Part shown: piece by piece, positions 38,901 to 48,460 of the stretch
How positions within the stretch are numbered: the stretch's first letter is position 1
How the letters are laid out: every line of letters starts with the position of its first letter
Origin: Janthinobacterium fluminis
GTDB taxonomy: Bacteria; Pseudomonadota; Gammaproteobacteria; Burkholderiales; Burkholderiaceae_D
Length of the DNA stretch: 64,000 nt
Assembly: GCF_028595325.1 (NCBI RefSeq)
Contig: NZ_JAQQXR010000003.1
Location: forward strand, 124,001-188,000
Reading direction: 5' to 3'
Notes under the pieces: model-generated
What the model saw: only the letters and a program-made list of their open reading frames with translations
Told to the model about the DNA's origin: nothing
Databases searched by the model: none
Made by a program: the position numbers and the translations under genes

Positions 38901-39640
38901 CCGATGGCGTGGATGGCGCGCTCATACGAGGCGTAGTAATTGGCGGCGTCTTCCTCCGTCAGGGCGGCCTCGCCCAGCATGTCGTAGGAATAGCGGTAGC
39001 CGCGCGCTTCGTTGTCGCGGCTGTTCTTGATCGCTTCCTCGATGGTCTGGCCGGTGACGAACTGGTTGCCGAGCATGCGCATGGCCATGTCGACGCCCTT
39101 GCGTATCAGCGGCTCGCCGCCCTTGGTGATGAGTTTCGACAAGGCCGAGCTGAGGCGGTTTTCGCTGCTGGTGCTGACCAGCTTGCCCGTAATCAGCAAG
39201 CCCCAGGTGGCGGCGTTGACGAACAGCGAGGGCGATTCGCCCAGATGCTTGCGCCAGTCGCCCTTGCTGATCTTGTCGGCGATCAGGCGGTCGGCCGTCT
39301 GGCTGTCGGGAATGCGCAACAACGCTTCGGCCAGGCACATCAGCGCCACGCCCTCTTCCGACGACAGCGAGAACTCATGCATCAAGGCGTCGACGCCGGA
39401 CGAGCGGGTGCGCTTTTCGCGCACCGCGCTCACCAGCTTGTGGGCCAGGGCCTGCGCTTCGGTCTTGCTGGCGGCGCTGTCTTGTTTGAGTTGGCTGAGC
39501 AACCACTGGACGGCGCTGATTTCATCGCGGCGGTAGGCGGCCGTCACGGCCGAGCGCAGCGGCGACGGGTCGCGCAGGATTTCCGCCTGGAGCGCGGCGA
39601 ACGGGGAAAGGGACGGGGCCGGGGTGGCTGCAGAGTGCAT
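35987..39640 (-). CDS. putA: Bifunctional proline dehydrogenase / P5C dehydrogenase PutA
   Basis: 1217 residues. The PRODH barrel spans roughly residues 180-480 (KLSALHARYSRAQR, GLNIDAEEADRLELSLDL, RLVKGAYWDSEIKRAQ). The aldehyde dehydrogenase domain starts near residue 560, with the catalytic Cys in SAGQRCSALRVL near residue 835 and IYVNRNIVGAVVGVQPFGG later. A C-terminal ALDH-superfamily-like domain follows to 1217. The N-terminal ribbon-helix-helix repressor domain of E. coli PutA is missing, so this protein does not autoregulate; the divergent Lrp-type gene is the likely regulator. It converts proline to glutamate at the inner membrane. Confidence 0.95.
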   Translation of the reverse strand: MHSAATPAPSLSPFAALQAEILRDPSPLRSAVTAAYRRDEISAVQWLLSQLKQDSAASKTEAQALAHKLVSAVREKRTRSSGVDALMHEFSLSSEEGVALMCLAEALLRIPDSQTADRLIADKISKGDWRKHLGESPSLFVNAATWGLLITGKLVSTSSENRLSSALSKLITKGGEPLIRKGVDMAMRMLGNQFVTGQTIEEAIKNSRDNEARGYRYSYDMLGEAALTEEDAANYYASYERAIHAIGQASNGRGIKQGPGISVKLSALHARYSRAQRARVLEELLPRVKTLVLLAKKYNIGLNIDAEEADRLELSLDLMEAMAFDPELAGFDGIGFVVQAYQKRCPFAIDYLIDLAKRSGRKFMVRLVKGAYWDSEIKRAQVDGMSGYPVYTRKVYTDVSYLVCAKKLLGANGLIYPQFATHNAQTLSVIYTWAKQDGISDYEFQCLHGMGETLYDQVVGAANLDKPCRIYAPVGSHETLLAYLVRRLLENGANSSFVNQIVDEKIAIESLITDPFEAARQQGGVPHPGIVLPLDMFGTERKNSSGIDLANEDVLREVSAALAAPRSWNAAPLIDGPLSSDVAAQQISNPARRDDIVGTIVEANASDVENALAGASAFAMDWQTTEPSLRADALNRAADLFETHRLELMALAIREAGKSLPNAIAEVREAVDFLRYYAAQVDSLPNTLALGPVTCISPWNFPLAIFTGQIGAALAAGNVVLAKPAEQTPLIAHRAVELLHEAGVPRGALQFVPGRGEVVGAGLCNDARVKGVIFTGSTEVAQLINRTLAKRSVAESCDIPLIAETGGQNALIVDSSALPEQVVQDAISSAFDSAGQRCSALRVLFLQADIADKTIKMLKGAMQELRVGNPDRLATDIGPVIDTEAQGNLLAHINKMKTTAISHFSLDVAPANGTFIAPTVLEIKSLSELTHEVFGPVLHVIRYKRADLPKLIDEINASGYGLTLGIHSRIDETIEFISSRAHVGNIYVNRNIVGAVVGVQPFGGEGKSGTGPKAGGPLYLKRLQRNAPAPAQHQRQATPALDALTVWAKTHGHQDVANLAGEYARSTLHGHTTVLPGPTGERNTLSFVARGTVVCAASSVGVLLNQLAAALATGNKALVLSSSSALIPADLPAAVKDRVQLVSGLDACGEDFQIVMVEPALANDLKPVLAARKGALVGMIETTAGVAIPLWRLVAERALCVNTTAAGGNASLMTLDA

Positions 39641-39822
39641 GAGAGGGCTCTTTTAGTAAATATAAATAATGGTGAAACACGCAACAAAGCACGCTGGTCA
39701 ACGGTGAAGGAGAGGCGTTTTTGGCTGACTGGAAGATGATTCGATTGTAAGGGGGATTCCTATGGATTAATTCTGGTAATACACAGTACTAGCCATAGAT
39801 TGTTTTTAGTGAGACAATTTAA

Positions 39823-39841
39823 CCAAATAATATTTATTTGG
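39823..39841. promoter_or_regulatory. Palindrome in the putA / Lrp-type regulator gap
   Basis: CCAAATAATATTTATTTGG, a perfect 8+3+8 palindrome 12 bases before the regulator ATG. A second imperfect pair CTATGG...CCATAG lies about 25-60 bases further upstream. AT-centred palindromes of this kind suit Lrp/AsnC dimers, so this is a plausible operator for autoregulation and proline-dependent putA control. Confidence 0.6.
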
Positions 39842-39853
39842 GGACTGTGGCAT

Positions 39854-40309
39854 ATGTTGGACAAAATCAGTAAGAAAATTCTGATGGAATTGCAGAGCGA
39901 CGGCCGCATCAGCAACGTCGAGTTGGCGGCGCGGGTCAACCTGTCGCCGGCGGCCTGCCTGGAGCGCGTGCGCAAACTGCATGAATCCGGTTACATCATG
40001 GGCTACACGGCCCAACTCAACCCGCAATTGCTGGACGTGTCGCTGCTGGTCTTCATCGAGGTGGTGCTGGACCGCACGACGCCGGAAGTATTCGATGCCT
40101 TCAAGCATAGCGTACAAATCATCCCGGAAGTGTTGGAATGTCATATGGTGGCCGGCGGTTTCGACTATCTGGTCAAGGCGCGTGTCAAGGATATGGCTGC
40201 CTACCGCGAATTCCTGGGCAAAACCCTGCTGCAGAAAGGTGTGCGCGAAACCCACACCTACGCGGTGATGGAAGAAGTCAAGAATACCAGCAAGCTGCCT
40301 ATTAAGTAA
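39854..40309 (+). CDS. Lrp/AsnC-family regulator (PutR-like)
   Basis: 151 residues. An N-terminal winged helix (ILMELQSDGRISNVELAARV, then LSPAACLERVRKL) is followed by the RAM ligand-binding domain (VLECHMVAGGFDYLVKARV). The ATG at 39854 gives the usual length; an upstream in-frame ATG adds 18 non-conserved residues. Its divergent position from putA, which lacks its own DNA-binding domain, matches the arrangement of PutR/BkdR-type activators that respond to proline. An intrinsic terminator follows. Confidence 0.9.
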   Translation: MLDKISKKILMELQSDGRISNVELAARVNLSPAACLERVRKLHESGYIMGYTAQLNPQLLDVSLLVFIEVVLDRTTPEVFDAFKHSVQIIPEVLECHMVAGGFDYLVKARVKDMAAYREFLGKTLLQKGVRETHTYAVMEEVKNTSKLPIK

Positions 40310-40376
40310 GCATTGCCGCCGCGGCGTGCTGAAAACCAACGGCACCAGGCCGGTGGCGGGCCTATCCCAAGGTCGA

Positions 40377-40416
40377 GCGCGAGCATCCGGGCCGTCCGCC
40401 GGATGGATGCTCGCGC
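40377..40416 (+). terminator. Terminator of the Lrp-type regulator gene
   Basis: A 12-bp stem GCGCGAGCATCC / GGATGCTCGCGC with a 16-base loop, followed by CTTTATCTTA on the plus strand. Confidence 0.78.
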
Positions 40417-40566
40417 CTTTATCTTAGCGATTGAGCAAAAGAGATAAGTGTTGTAGTGTGGGGGCAATTGCGGGTTTAGTTGCTGGCCGGAATGATGACA
40501 CGGCTGGAGCCGGGCAATTGCCAGCCGCCGGTCCGGGCGGCCGGCCACCATGGGGCGGGGGGATAG

Positions 40567-42126
40567 ATGAGGCTTTTGCGGCACGAGACGGTACGCTTGG
40601 TTTTGCTTTTCCTGATAGCCGCGGCGGCGGCGGCCGGCGCCGTGTGGCTGCTGCGGCTGGCGCTGGGCGGCGCCGATTCCTGGTGGCAGACGGCGCTGGC
40701 GGCGCTGATCGGCGCCGCCGTGATGCGGCTGGCCGGGCGCGGCGCCGACGACGGCGGCCTGCCGCGCTTCGCCGACACGGTCGGCCAGGCCATCGACGCC
40801 ATCATGATAGGCGCGGCGGAAACCTCGTACTTCGTCGACTCGGTCAAGAAAAAGGTCGAACAAGACGTCAAGATTGCCGGCGAGATCGCCGGCAGCTCCG
40901 AGCAGAACGCCCGCGCGACGCAGAAAATTGCCGCCCACGCCGAGCGGGCCGCCGCCGTGGCGGCCCAGGTGCGGGCCGAAAGCGTGGCGGCGCGGGCCGA
41001 AGTCGACCAGGGCTTGCAGCGCATCGGCAGCGCGAAGAGCGCGGCCCAGACGGCCTCGGCGGTGATGGCCGGCCTGCAAGACAAATCGCGGCGCATCGCC
41101 GGCTTCACCGAAGCCATCAGCGACATCTCCGCGCGCACCAACCTGCTGGCGCTGAACGCCGCCATCGAGGCGGCGCGGGCCGGCGAACACGGCCGCGGCT
41201 TCGCCGTCGTCGCCGGCGAAGTGCGGCAACTGGCGCTGCGCACGAAAGAGGCCAGCGACGAAATCAGCCTGATGGTGCGGGAAATCAACGAACAAGCGGA
41301 AAAAGCGTCGCAGGGCATGAACTCGCTGGCCGAGGTCGTCACGGCGGCCGCGCAAAACGTCGAAAGCGTGCACGGCTCGCTGAGCCAGATCGAACAATCG
41401 TCGGGCGCTTCGGAAGAGGAAATCGGCCTGATCGCGCGGGCCTCGCGGCGCCACGTCGACACGACGCAGGGCATCGCCGACGCCGTCGCGCAGATCCGCG
41501 ACAGCATGCTGACGACCGACGCCGAATTGCCGCGGGCGACGGGCTCGGCGATGGCGCTGGCGGAGCGGGCCGAGGCGATCGCCGGCGCGCTGGGCGAATC
41601 GAGCGTCGCCACGCCGCACGACGCGATACGCCGGGCGGCCCAGGACGCCGCGCGGGAAGTCGGGCGCCTGTTCGACGCCGCCATCTCCGCCGGCAAGATC
41701 AGCCGCGAAGCGCTGTTTGACCGGCGCTACCGGCCGATACCGAATACCGACCCGCAGAAGCACCACAGCCAATTCGACGGCTTCACCGACCGCGTGCTGC
41801 CCGAGCTGCAGGAAGGCTTGCTGGCGGCCATGCCGCAACTGGCCTACGCGGGGGCGGTCGACAACAACGGTTACTTCCCCACCCACAACAAAAAATTCAG
41901 CCAGGCGCTGACGGGCGACTACGCCGTCGACATCCTGCACAACCGCACCAAGCGCATCTTCAACGACCGCACGGGCGCGCGCTGCGGCGCCAACACCCGC
42001 AGCTTCCTGCTACAAACCTACCAACGCGACACGGGCGAAGTCATGCACGACCTATCGGCGCCGATCTACGTTGGCGGCCGACACTGGGGCGGCTTCCGCA
42101 TCGGCTACCGCTCCAGCGGCCGCTAA
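40567..42126 (+). CDS. Methyl-accepting chemotaxis protein with C-terminal sensor-like domain
   Basis: 519 residues. Two short hydrophobic segments lie at the N-terminus (about 10-32 and 38-56), with no periplasmic domain between them and no HAMP domain. The signalling hairpin tip [20 protein letters not shown] and [19 protein letters not shown] occupies about residues 182-219. The C-terminal 160 residues (from about 355) form a separate domain with [23 protein letters not shown] and [16 protein letters not shown], which resembles a Cache/PAS-like fold seen at the C-terminus of some betaproteobacterial receptors. The layout is therefore signalling first, sensing last, with sensing probably in the cytoplasm. 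The ligand is unknown. Confidence 0.88.
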   Translation: MRLLRHETVRLVLLFLIAAAAAAGAVWLLRLALGGADSWWQTALAALIGAAVMRLAGRGADDGGLPRFADTVGQAIDAIMIGAAETSYFVDSVKKKVEQDVKIAGEIAGSSEQNARATQKIAAHAERAAAVAAQVRAESVAARAEVDQGLQRIGSAKSAAQTASAVMAGLQDKSRRIAGFTEAISDISARTNLLALNAAIEAARAGEHGRGFAVVAGEVRQLALRTKEASDEISLMVREINEQAEKASQGMNSLAEVVTAAAQNVESVHGSLSQIEQSSGASEEEIGLIARASRRHVDTTQGIADAVAQIRDSMLTTDAELPRATGSAMALAERAEAIAGALGESSVATPHDAIRRAAQDAAREVGRLFDAAISAGKISREALFDRRYRPIPNTDPQKHHSQFDGFTDRVLPELQEGLLAAMPQLAYAGAVDNNGYFPTHNKKFSQALTGDYAVDILHNRTKRIFNDRTGARCGANTRSFLLQTYQRDTGEVMHDLSAPIYVGGRHWGGFRIGYRSSGR

Positions 42127-42143
42127 AAACTTGCAAAACCCCC

Positions 42144-42206
42144 TGGGGTCAGGTCTAGACATGACGGTTTTCACACAAGAAACCGCCATGTCTAGACCTG
42201 ACCCCA
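42144..42206. repeat. Long palindromic repeat, family A, copy 2
   Basis: 27-base arms at 42144-42170 and 42180-42206 with one mismatch (ATGACGG against ATGGCGG) around a 9-base loop, sharing GGGGTCAGGTCTAGACATG with the copies at 23.8 and 49.7 kb. It lies between the convergent chemoreceptor and LysR genes and could end both transcripts. Confidence 0.88.
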
Positions 42207-42218
42207 TGGGGGGAGCAA

Positions 42219-43199
42219 CTATTCGCTGTCGCTTTTGGGGGCGATGCCGCCGCCCGCCGCCGTCGCGCTGCGTAAGGTGACGGTGTTCATGCCTTCGAGG
42301 TGGGCGCGCAGCCATTTGTGCGCCGGGCTGCGGGCGTCGCGCTCGTGCCATAGCATGTCGAGGTGGACGGCCGGCAGGGGGAACGGCAGTTCTTTGTAGA
42401 TCAGCGCGTCGGTCATGCCGGTCGAGGCGATCAGGTGGCGCGGCAGTACCGTCAGCAGGTCGGAGTTGGCCACGACCCGCCCCGCCGTGAAGAATTGGTT
42501 GACGGTCAGCAGGATGCGCCGCTCGCGGTGGATTTGCGCCAGCGCTTCGTCGACCAGGCCGTGCGCCCGCCCCGAGAAGCTGACCAGCAGGTGGTTGGCC
42601 GCGCAGTAGTTGTCCAGCGTCAGGTCGGCCTTGGCCAGCGGGTGGGTGCGCCGCATGACGCAGACGTATTGTCCCGAGTACAGGCGCTCGTGGCGGATCG
42701 GCGAGCCCGTTTCGCTCGACAGTTGCGCGGCGACGCCAGGGAAGAAGCCGACGGCCAGGTCGATGTCGCCGCGCAGCAGCATCGGCCGCGGTTCGCGCGT
42801 CGTCAGCGGCACCATGCGCACGTTGACGCCCGGCGCCTCGCTTTCGATGGAGCGCATCAGCGAGGGCAGCCAGAATGCCGCCGTCGCATCGGCCATGGCC
42901 ATGCGGAAGGTGGCGTGCGCTTTCGAGACGTCGAAGGTTTCCGGCGTCACCGCCGCTTCCAGGCTGGCCAGCGCCGAGCGCACCGCCGGCCACAGCGATT
43001 CGGCGCGCGGCGTCGGTTTGACGCCGTAGGCCGTGCGTATCAGCAGTTCGTCGCCCAGGCTTTCGCGCAGGCGTTTGATGGCGTTCGATACCGCCGGCTG
43101 TGTCATCGCCAGGTGGCCAGCGGCGCGCGTCAGGTTTTGCTCTGTCATCACGGCGTCGAAGACGCGCAATAAGTTCAAATCCAGCGTCAGAAAGCTCAT
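42219..43199 (-). CDS. LysR-family transcriptional regulator
   Basis: 326 residues. The N-terminal helix-turn-helix is LNLLRVFDAVMTEQNLTRAAGHLAMTQPAVSNAIKRLRE (given here by its ends: starts at residue 8, ends near 46). A LysR effector-binding domain follows from about residue 95. The SDLLTVLPRHLI segment is typical of the NodD/LinR-like group. No divergent target gene is obvious: the neighbour upstream is a 101-codon membrane protein gene in the opposite direction. The target and effector are unknown. Confidence 0.88.
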   Translation of the reverse strand: MSFLTLDLNLLRVFDAVMTEQNLTRAAGHLAMTQPAVSNAIKRLRESLGDELLIRTAYGVKPTPRAESLWPAVRSALASLEAAVTPETFDVSKAHATFRMAMADATAAFWLPSLMRSIESEAPGVNVRMVPLTTREPRPMLLRGDIDLAVGFFPGVAAQLSSETGSPIRHERLYSGQYVCVMRRTHPLAKADLTLDNYCAANHLLVSFSGRAHGLVDEALAQIHRERRILLTVNQFFTAGRVVANSDLLTVLPRHLIASTGMTDALIYKELPFPLPAVHLDMLWHERDARSPAHKWLRAHLEGMNTVTLRSATAAGGGIAPKSDSE

Positions 43200-43367
43200 G
43201 GTGGCCTAGTGTGTTTTCAGAAATATTGGTGAAATGGTAGCGAGATATTCATATTGCGGCGCCAGTGCTCAAAATATCACAGGATTCATTCATGATCCAT
43301 ATACTTGGTATCAGGAAACGAAATTGGATGTATATGTTGCACTGCACTATAGTAACGTCATTGATTC

Positions 43368-43373
43368 TATAAT
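43368..43373 (+). promoter_or_regulatory. Consensus -10 box for the small membrane protein gene
   Basis: A perfect TATAAT in an AT-rich stretch, 14 bases upstream of the ATG at 43387, so the transcript would have a very short leader. No well-spaced -35 was found. Confidence 0.5.
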
Positions 43374-43386
43374 GCACTGGAACATC

Positions 43387-43692
43387 ATGTCTACCGTACT
43401 CTCCGCCGCCCAAATCGCCCTCGCCGCCGTGCTGGATATCTCCCTGTTGAGCGCCGTGCAAATCGCCTTGGGCGTGGTGCTGCTGGCCGCCTTGCTGGTG
43501 TTGTTCAAGCCTTTGTTGCTTGGCGTGGCGCGCGCGGCGATGTTGGTGGTGCGGCCGAAGATGAGCAAGGAGCAGCGTCTGGCCGAGCGGCAGATGCGCG
43601 ATGCGATGATGCTCAACCGCATGCTCAGCGGGCTGGACCGTTCGGCCCCCAGCCACGCCGCCGAGTTGCGCGCGCTGGCTTCGCGCGCTTAA
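43387..43692 (+). CDS. Small hypothetical membrane protein
   Basis: 101 residues. Two adjacent hydrophobic segments (about 4-22 and 26-48) precede a basic, helical tail (MSKEQRLAERQMRDAMMLNR). The frame is open further upstream, but that part overlaps AT-rich promoter-like DNA, so the ATG at 43387 is preferred; the one at 43372 overlaps the -10 box. No family is recognised. It lies divergently next to the LysR gene, which might control it. Confidence 0.6.
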   Translation: MSTVLSAAQIALAAVLDISLLSAVQIALGVVLLAALLVLFKPLLLGVARAAMLVVRPKMSKEQRLAERQMRDAMMLNRMLSGLDRSAPSHAAELRALASRA

Positions 43693-43776
43693 GTTCCCTT
43701 TGCCGCGCCGCGGGCGCGGCGCTACCGGAGGCCAGGCAGGCTCCGGCCGGGGCTTGCGCCCCTTGTCCCTGCAGTA

Positions 43777-44376
43777 TCAGCCGGATTCGCCGAGCAGCTT
43801 CGGCTTCAGCGAGTTATCCACAGGCTTGTCGCCTATCCAGATTTTCAGCACCGCATTGTAAAAAGCCTGGTCCGGCATCACTTCGCCGATCTTTTTGCCG
43901 TTCAACTGGCATTGCGTACCCACGCCCGGCAGCCAGTCCAGCGCCAGCATGTCGCCCTTTTTCAAACCCGGCAGCAGGGCGAACATTTGCCCGAACTGCA
44001 TGGTCTGGTTGAGGATCTTGGCCTTGTCGGCTTTGTCGGAGTTGTTGTTCAGGCCGGTCATGAAGGCGAGCCCGAAATCTTCCGAGCTGACGTCGCGCAG
44101 CATCACCATGGCGACGCGGCGCGGGCCCGATAGCGCCAGGATCTCGGCCACGTTGCTGCGCTTTTCCGGCAGGTAGAGGCCGGCCGCGTAAACCTTGAAG
44201 ATGGCCTTGTAGCGCACGCCGGCGCCGTTGAGCTTTAATTCCTTGCCGGCGACGAGCGCGGTGTCGTCCAGCTTGACGCCGCCCACCTCGACCGCCAGCG
44301 CGCCGGGGCTGAGGACGGCGGCCAGGCAGGCGGCGGCGAGCAGGCGCCTGGCGCCATTGATGTGTTGCTTAGTCAT
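43777..44376 (-). CDS. Chalcone isomerase-like family protein, exported
   Basis: 199 residues with a signal peptide (AAACLAAVLSPGALA, cleavage near residue 28). VEVGGVKLDDTALVAGKELK, RYKAIFKVYAAGLYLPEK and WLPGVGTQCQLNGKKIGE match the bacterial chalcone isomerase-like family. The bacterial members are periplasmic, and their real substrate is unknown; fatty-acid binding has been proposed for related proteins. One TTATCCACA DnaA-box sequence occurs inside the gene at about 43815, probably by chance. Confidence 0.85.
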   Translation of the reverse strand: MTKQHINGARRLLAAACLAAVLSPGALAVEVGGVKLDDTALVAGKELKLNGAGVRYKAIFKVYAAGLYLPEKRSNVAEILALSGPRRVAMVMLRDVSSEDFGLAFMTGLNNNSDKADKAKILNQTMQFGQMFALLPGLKKGDMLALDWLPGVGTQCQLNGKKIGEVMPDQAFYNAVLKIWIGDKPVDNSLKPKLLGESG

Positions 44377-44437
44377 GCTGTCTCCACGGGAAATCGGGTT
44401 GGCTTGCGGGACGCGACAGGACCAGTGTAAGACACTT

Positions 44438-44496
44438 CCGGGGACAGACCACGATTTTCAAGAAATCATTTCTTGAAAATCGTGGTCTGTCCCCGG
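44438..44496. repeat. 59-bp near-perfect palindrome, family B
   Basis: Two perfectly complementary 29-base arms (44438-44466 and 44468-44496) around a single C. The arm contains GGGGACAGACCACGATTTTC. It is distinct from family A and resembles REP sequences linked to RAYT transposases. It lies between the ferredoxin gene and the chalcone isomerase-like gene, 6 bases from the ferredoxin stop. Confidence 0.88.
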
Positions 44497-44502
44497 CTGT
44501 AC

Positions 44503-45282
<780 letters not shown>

Positions 45283-45338
45283 CTAGAGATGCACCAATAT
45301 AGAACGCGCATTATGCCTGAAAATCAGGCGCGGTCGCC

Positions 45339-46010
45339 CTATTCGGCGGCGCCGGCGGCCTCCGGCGGCGCTTTTCTATAGCTGAGCAAATGGAAGAAGA
45401 CGGTGCCGGCCTTGTCGGCGCGGATGACTTCCCAGGGCGCCATCCAGTCCGGCCGGGCCGGGCCGGCCGGGTCGTCGAAGGTCAGCGGCAGGCCCGATTC
45501 GGCGTAGACCAGGCCGCCCTCCTGGAGCAGCGCCGCGCACAGCGGCAGCGCGCGCGCCAGGAAATCCTGCTGGTAGGGCGGGTCGAGGAAGATCAGGTCG
45601 AAGCGCTGGCCGCGCGCGGCCATGCCCTGGGCCGTCAGCATGGCGTCGCCGCGCAGCAGTTGCACTTGCTCGGCGCGCAGCTTGGTCTTGATGTCGTCGA
45701 GCTGGCGGATCACCGGCGTGTGGGCGTCGACCATCTTCACGGACTGGGCGCCGCGGCTGGCCGCCTCGAAGCCGAGCGCGCCGCTGCCGGCGAACAGGTC
45801 GAGGCAGCGGGCGCTGGCCCAGTCGCCGTCGCGCAGGTGGTGGATCCAGTTGAACAGGGTTTCGCGCACCCGGTCCGGCGTCGGGCGCAGGCCCTGCGCC
45901 TCCAGCACCGGCAGCGCCGTGCGTTTCCAGCTGCCGCCGATGATGCGGACCTGGTTCGAATGTGGCGGGCGGTGGACCGGGACTTTGGCGGGTTTTTTCG
46001 GCTTTTGCAT
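45339..46010 (-). CDS. rsmD: 16S rRNA (guanine966-N2)-methyltransferase
   Basis: 223 residues. [18 protein letters not shown] and [16 protein letters not shown] are RsmD-specific, [19 protein letters not shown] is the SAM loop and LIFLDPPYQ is the DPPY catalytic motif. It methylates G966 of 16S rRNA. First gene of the rsmD-coaD-ferredoxin group. Confidence 0.95.
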   Translation of the reverse strand: MQKPKKPAKVPVHRPPHSNQVRIIGGSWKRTALPVLEAQGLRPTPDRVRETLFNWIHHLRDGDWASARCLDLFAGSGALGFEAASRGAQSVKMVDAHTPVIRQLDDIKTKLRAEQVQLLRGDAMLTAQGMAARGQRFDLIFLDPPYQQDFLARALPLCAALLQEGGLVYAESGLPLTFDDPAGPARPDWMAPWEVIRADKAGTVFFHLLSYRKAPPEAAGAAE

Positions 46011-46069
46011 GGGACGGCGGGATGAATTCAGTGTCGGCCACTATAGCATATGGGGGGCGGCGGCCAGGT

Positions 46070-46963
46070 TCAGCGGGCCTCGGCCGCCAGCGCGTTGAAG
46101 TCGTCGATCCAGCCTTGCAGGCGCTTGGCGGCGTGGTTTTTCTGCGCCGGCGTGGCCGTTTTGATTACCGTCAGCACCATTTGCGCCGTCGCCTCGTTGT
46201 GGGCGTCGAAGAAGGCTTTGTGCTCGGGCTGCTCGATGCGCTCGAAGGTATCTTTAATGAGTTTGTTGATAAGCGCCATCGTCGCCTCCTTGTCCAGTTT
46301 GTCGCGCTGGACTTTTTGCACGAGGTTGACGATGTTGCGCTGGCGCCGCTGCCGCTCTTCCAGCCAGCGTTCGTTGTCGAGGGGGCGGGCGTCGGAGGCC
46401 CTGCGTATCAACTCCTCCTGCTCGCGGCCGAAGCCGCCGAACACGAGCTCGAATTGCTCCATCGCCTTCTTGAAGCGAATTTTCTGCCGCTTTGCCGTGT
46501 CGCCGCGCAGGTATTTCTTGCGGTAGTCCTCATTGTTGGAGGCGAATTTCTTTTCCAGGTGGGCGATCTGCTCGGGGCGCAGGGCGCGCGCCAGGTCGGC
46601 CAGCTCCGGTTGCGCCTTCAGCAGCAGTTGCTGGCTGCGGCTGCGCACGTCGGCGTAGTCGGCCAGCAGCTCGGCCTGCGTGACGTTGCCCTGCAATTGG
46701 CGCTGGGCCTGCGCCAGCACTTGCGCATATTCCTTCAACTGGGTCTGGCGATGCCACTGGAACAGGGTGTCGATGTCTTTTTTGACCCAGCCCTTCTGGT
46801 CGGCGTCCAGGTCGACATAGGCGTTCAACCACCAGTAGAGCAGGGTTTCGCCGTGGTTGTAGCTGAGTTTGAGGGAGCTGCAGCCGGCCAGCAGCGCCAG
46901 CAGGCCGATCAGGCAGAGCTGGCGAAAGCGGTTTTTGCACACGGCCGTGTTAAACTTTTTCAT
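46070..46963 (-). CDS. DUF6279-family lipoprotein
   Basis: 297 residues with a lipobox ([10 protein letters not shown]) near residue 28. The mature part begins [23 protein letters not shown], the recognisable start of DUF6279, and is otherwise a long run of charged helices. No function is known for the family. It is divergent from glmU, with only 27 bases between the starts. Confidence 0.82.
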   Translation of the reverse strand: MKKFNTAVCKNRFRQLCLIGLLALLAGCSSLKLSYNHGETLLYWWLNAYVDLDADQKGWVKKDIDTLFQWHRQTQLKEYAQVLAQAQRQLQGNVTQAELLADYADVRSRSQQLLLKAQPELADLARALRPEQIAHLEKKFASNNEDYRKKYLRGDTAKRQKIRFKKAMEQFELVFGGFGREQEELIRRASDARPLDNERWLEERQRRQRNIVNLVQKVQRDKLDKEATMALINKLIKDTFERIEQPEHKAFFDAHNEATAQMVLTVIKTATPAQKNHAAKRLQGWIDDFNALAAEAR

Positions 46964-46990
46964 ATCCTTAACTTAATAAAAGTACGTCCT

Positions 46991-48367
46991 ATGAATGTTG
47001 TCATCCTCGCCGCCGGCATGGGAAAGCGTATGCAATCGGCGCTGCCCAAAGTGTTGCATCCCCTGGCTGGCAAGCCGCTGCTGTCGCATGTGATCGACAC
47101 GGCGCGGCGCCTGGCCCCTTCCCGATTATGCGTGATTTACGGGCACGGCGGCGCGGCCGTGTTGAAGTTGCTTGAAAAACAAAACGAGGGGCAGGCGGCG
47201 CCGATCGCCGCCGCCCTGCAGGAGCAGCAACTGGGCACCGGCCACGCCGTCATGCAGGCCGTGCCGGTGCTCGACGAGAGCGTGCCGACCTTGATCCTGT
47301 ACGGCGACGTGCCGCTGACGAGCGCCGCTTCCCTGCAGCGCCTCGTCGACGCGGCCGGCGGCGACAAGCTGGCGATCCTGACGGTGGTGCAGGCCGATCC
47401 CTTCGGCCTGGGCCGCATCGTGCGCGAGAATGGCGCCATCGTCCGCATCGTCGAGGAAAAGGATGCCAGCGAGGCCGAGCGCGCCATCGGCGAGATCAAT
47501 AGCGGCATCATGGTGGCGCCGACGGCCCAGCTGAAAAAGTGGCTGGCCGGCTTGTCGAACCAGAATGCCCAGGGCGAGTATTACCTGACCGATATCGTCG
47601 CCCAGGCCGTCGCCGACGGCGTGGCCGTGGTGTCGGCGCAGCCGGCGGCCGAGTGGGAAGTGGCGGGCGTGAACAGCAAGGTGCAACTGGCCCAGCTGGA
47701 ACGCATCCACCAGGGCAATATCGCCCACGCGCTGCTGGAACAGGGCGTGACGCTGATGGACCCGGCCCGCATCGACGTGCGCGGCGAGCTGGTGTGCGGC
47801 CGCGACGTGACGATCGACGTCGGCTGCGTGTTCGAGGGCCGCGTCGTGCTGGCCGACGGCGTCAGCGTCGGCGCCCATAGCGTCATCGTCAACGCCAGCG
47901 TCGCCGCCGGCGTGAAAATCAAGCCTTTCTGCCATATCGAGGACGCCGTCGTCGGCGCCGCCTCGGTGATCGGGCCGTATGCGCGCCTGCGCCCCGGCAC
48001 GGTGCTGGACGAAGATGTCCACATCGGCAATTTCGTCGAGATCAAGAACAGCCAGATCGCCGCGCACAGCAAGGCCAACCATCTGGCCTATGTCGGCGAC
48101 GCCACCGTCGGTTCGCGCGTCAACATCGGCGCCGGCACGATCACCTGCAATTATGACGGCGTCAACAAGTTCCGCACGGTGATCGAGGACGACGCCTTCA
48201 TCGGCAGCGACAGCCAGTTGATCGCCCCGGTGACGGTGGGCAAGGGCGCGACGCTGGGCGCCGGCACCAGCCTGTCGCAGGATGCGCCGGCCGGCAAGCT
48301 GACGATCTCGCGTTCGCGCCAGATCACGATCGAGGCGTGGGAGCGTCCGGTCAAGGTCAAGAAGTAA
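46991..48367 (+). CDS. glmU: Bifunctional GlcNAc-1-P uridyltransferase / GlcN-1-P acetyltransferase
   Basis: 458 residues. The pyrophosphorylase domain begins [20 protein letters not shown], with LILYGDVPL the UTP-site Asp motif. From about residue 250 a left-handed beta helix follows, with the acetyltransferase loop [14 protein letters not shown] and [17 protein letters not shown]. It makes UDP-GlcNAc for peptidoglycan and lipopolysaccharide. The ATG at 46991 is fixed by the conserved N-terminus; the frame is open far upstream but only antisense to the lipoprotein gene. Its pathway partner glmS lies 14.6 kb downstream, beyond an accessory block. Confidence 0.96.
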   Translation: MNVVILAAGMGKRMQSALPKVLHPLAGKPLLSHVIDTARRLAPSRLCVIYGHGGAAVLKLLEKQNEGQAAPIAAALQEQQLGTGHAVMQAVPVLDESVPTLILYGDVPLTSAASLQRLVDAAGGDKLAILTVVQADPFGLGRIVRENGAIVRIVEEKDASEAERAIGEINSGIMVAPTAQLKKWLAGLSNQNAQGEYYLTDIVAQAVADGVAVVSAQPAAEWEVAGVNSKVQLAQLERIHQGNIAHALLEQGVTLMDPARIDVRGELVCGRDVTIDVGCVFEGRVVLADGVSVGAHSVIVNASVAAGVKIKPFCHIEDAVVGAASVIGPYARLRPGTVLDEDVHIGNFVEIKNSQIAAHSKANHLAYVGDATVGSRVNIGAGTITCNYDGVNKFRTVIEDDAFIGSDSQLIAPVTVGKGATLGAGTSLSQDAPAGKLTISRSRQITIEAWERPVKVKK

Positions 48368-48460
48368 GCATTTTCCCCGCAGGCGGGCCGTCCGGCCCGC
48401 CTGGCCTCGCCGCCGCCGTCTCCGGACGGCGGCGCGCAGCGTTTTCCCGTGTGTTTTCCT

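Noticed and set aside
43812-43820. TTATCCACA inside the chalcone isomerase-like gene as a further origin element.
   Set aside because: A single isolated box within a coding sequence, with no partner boxes or AT-rich tract.
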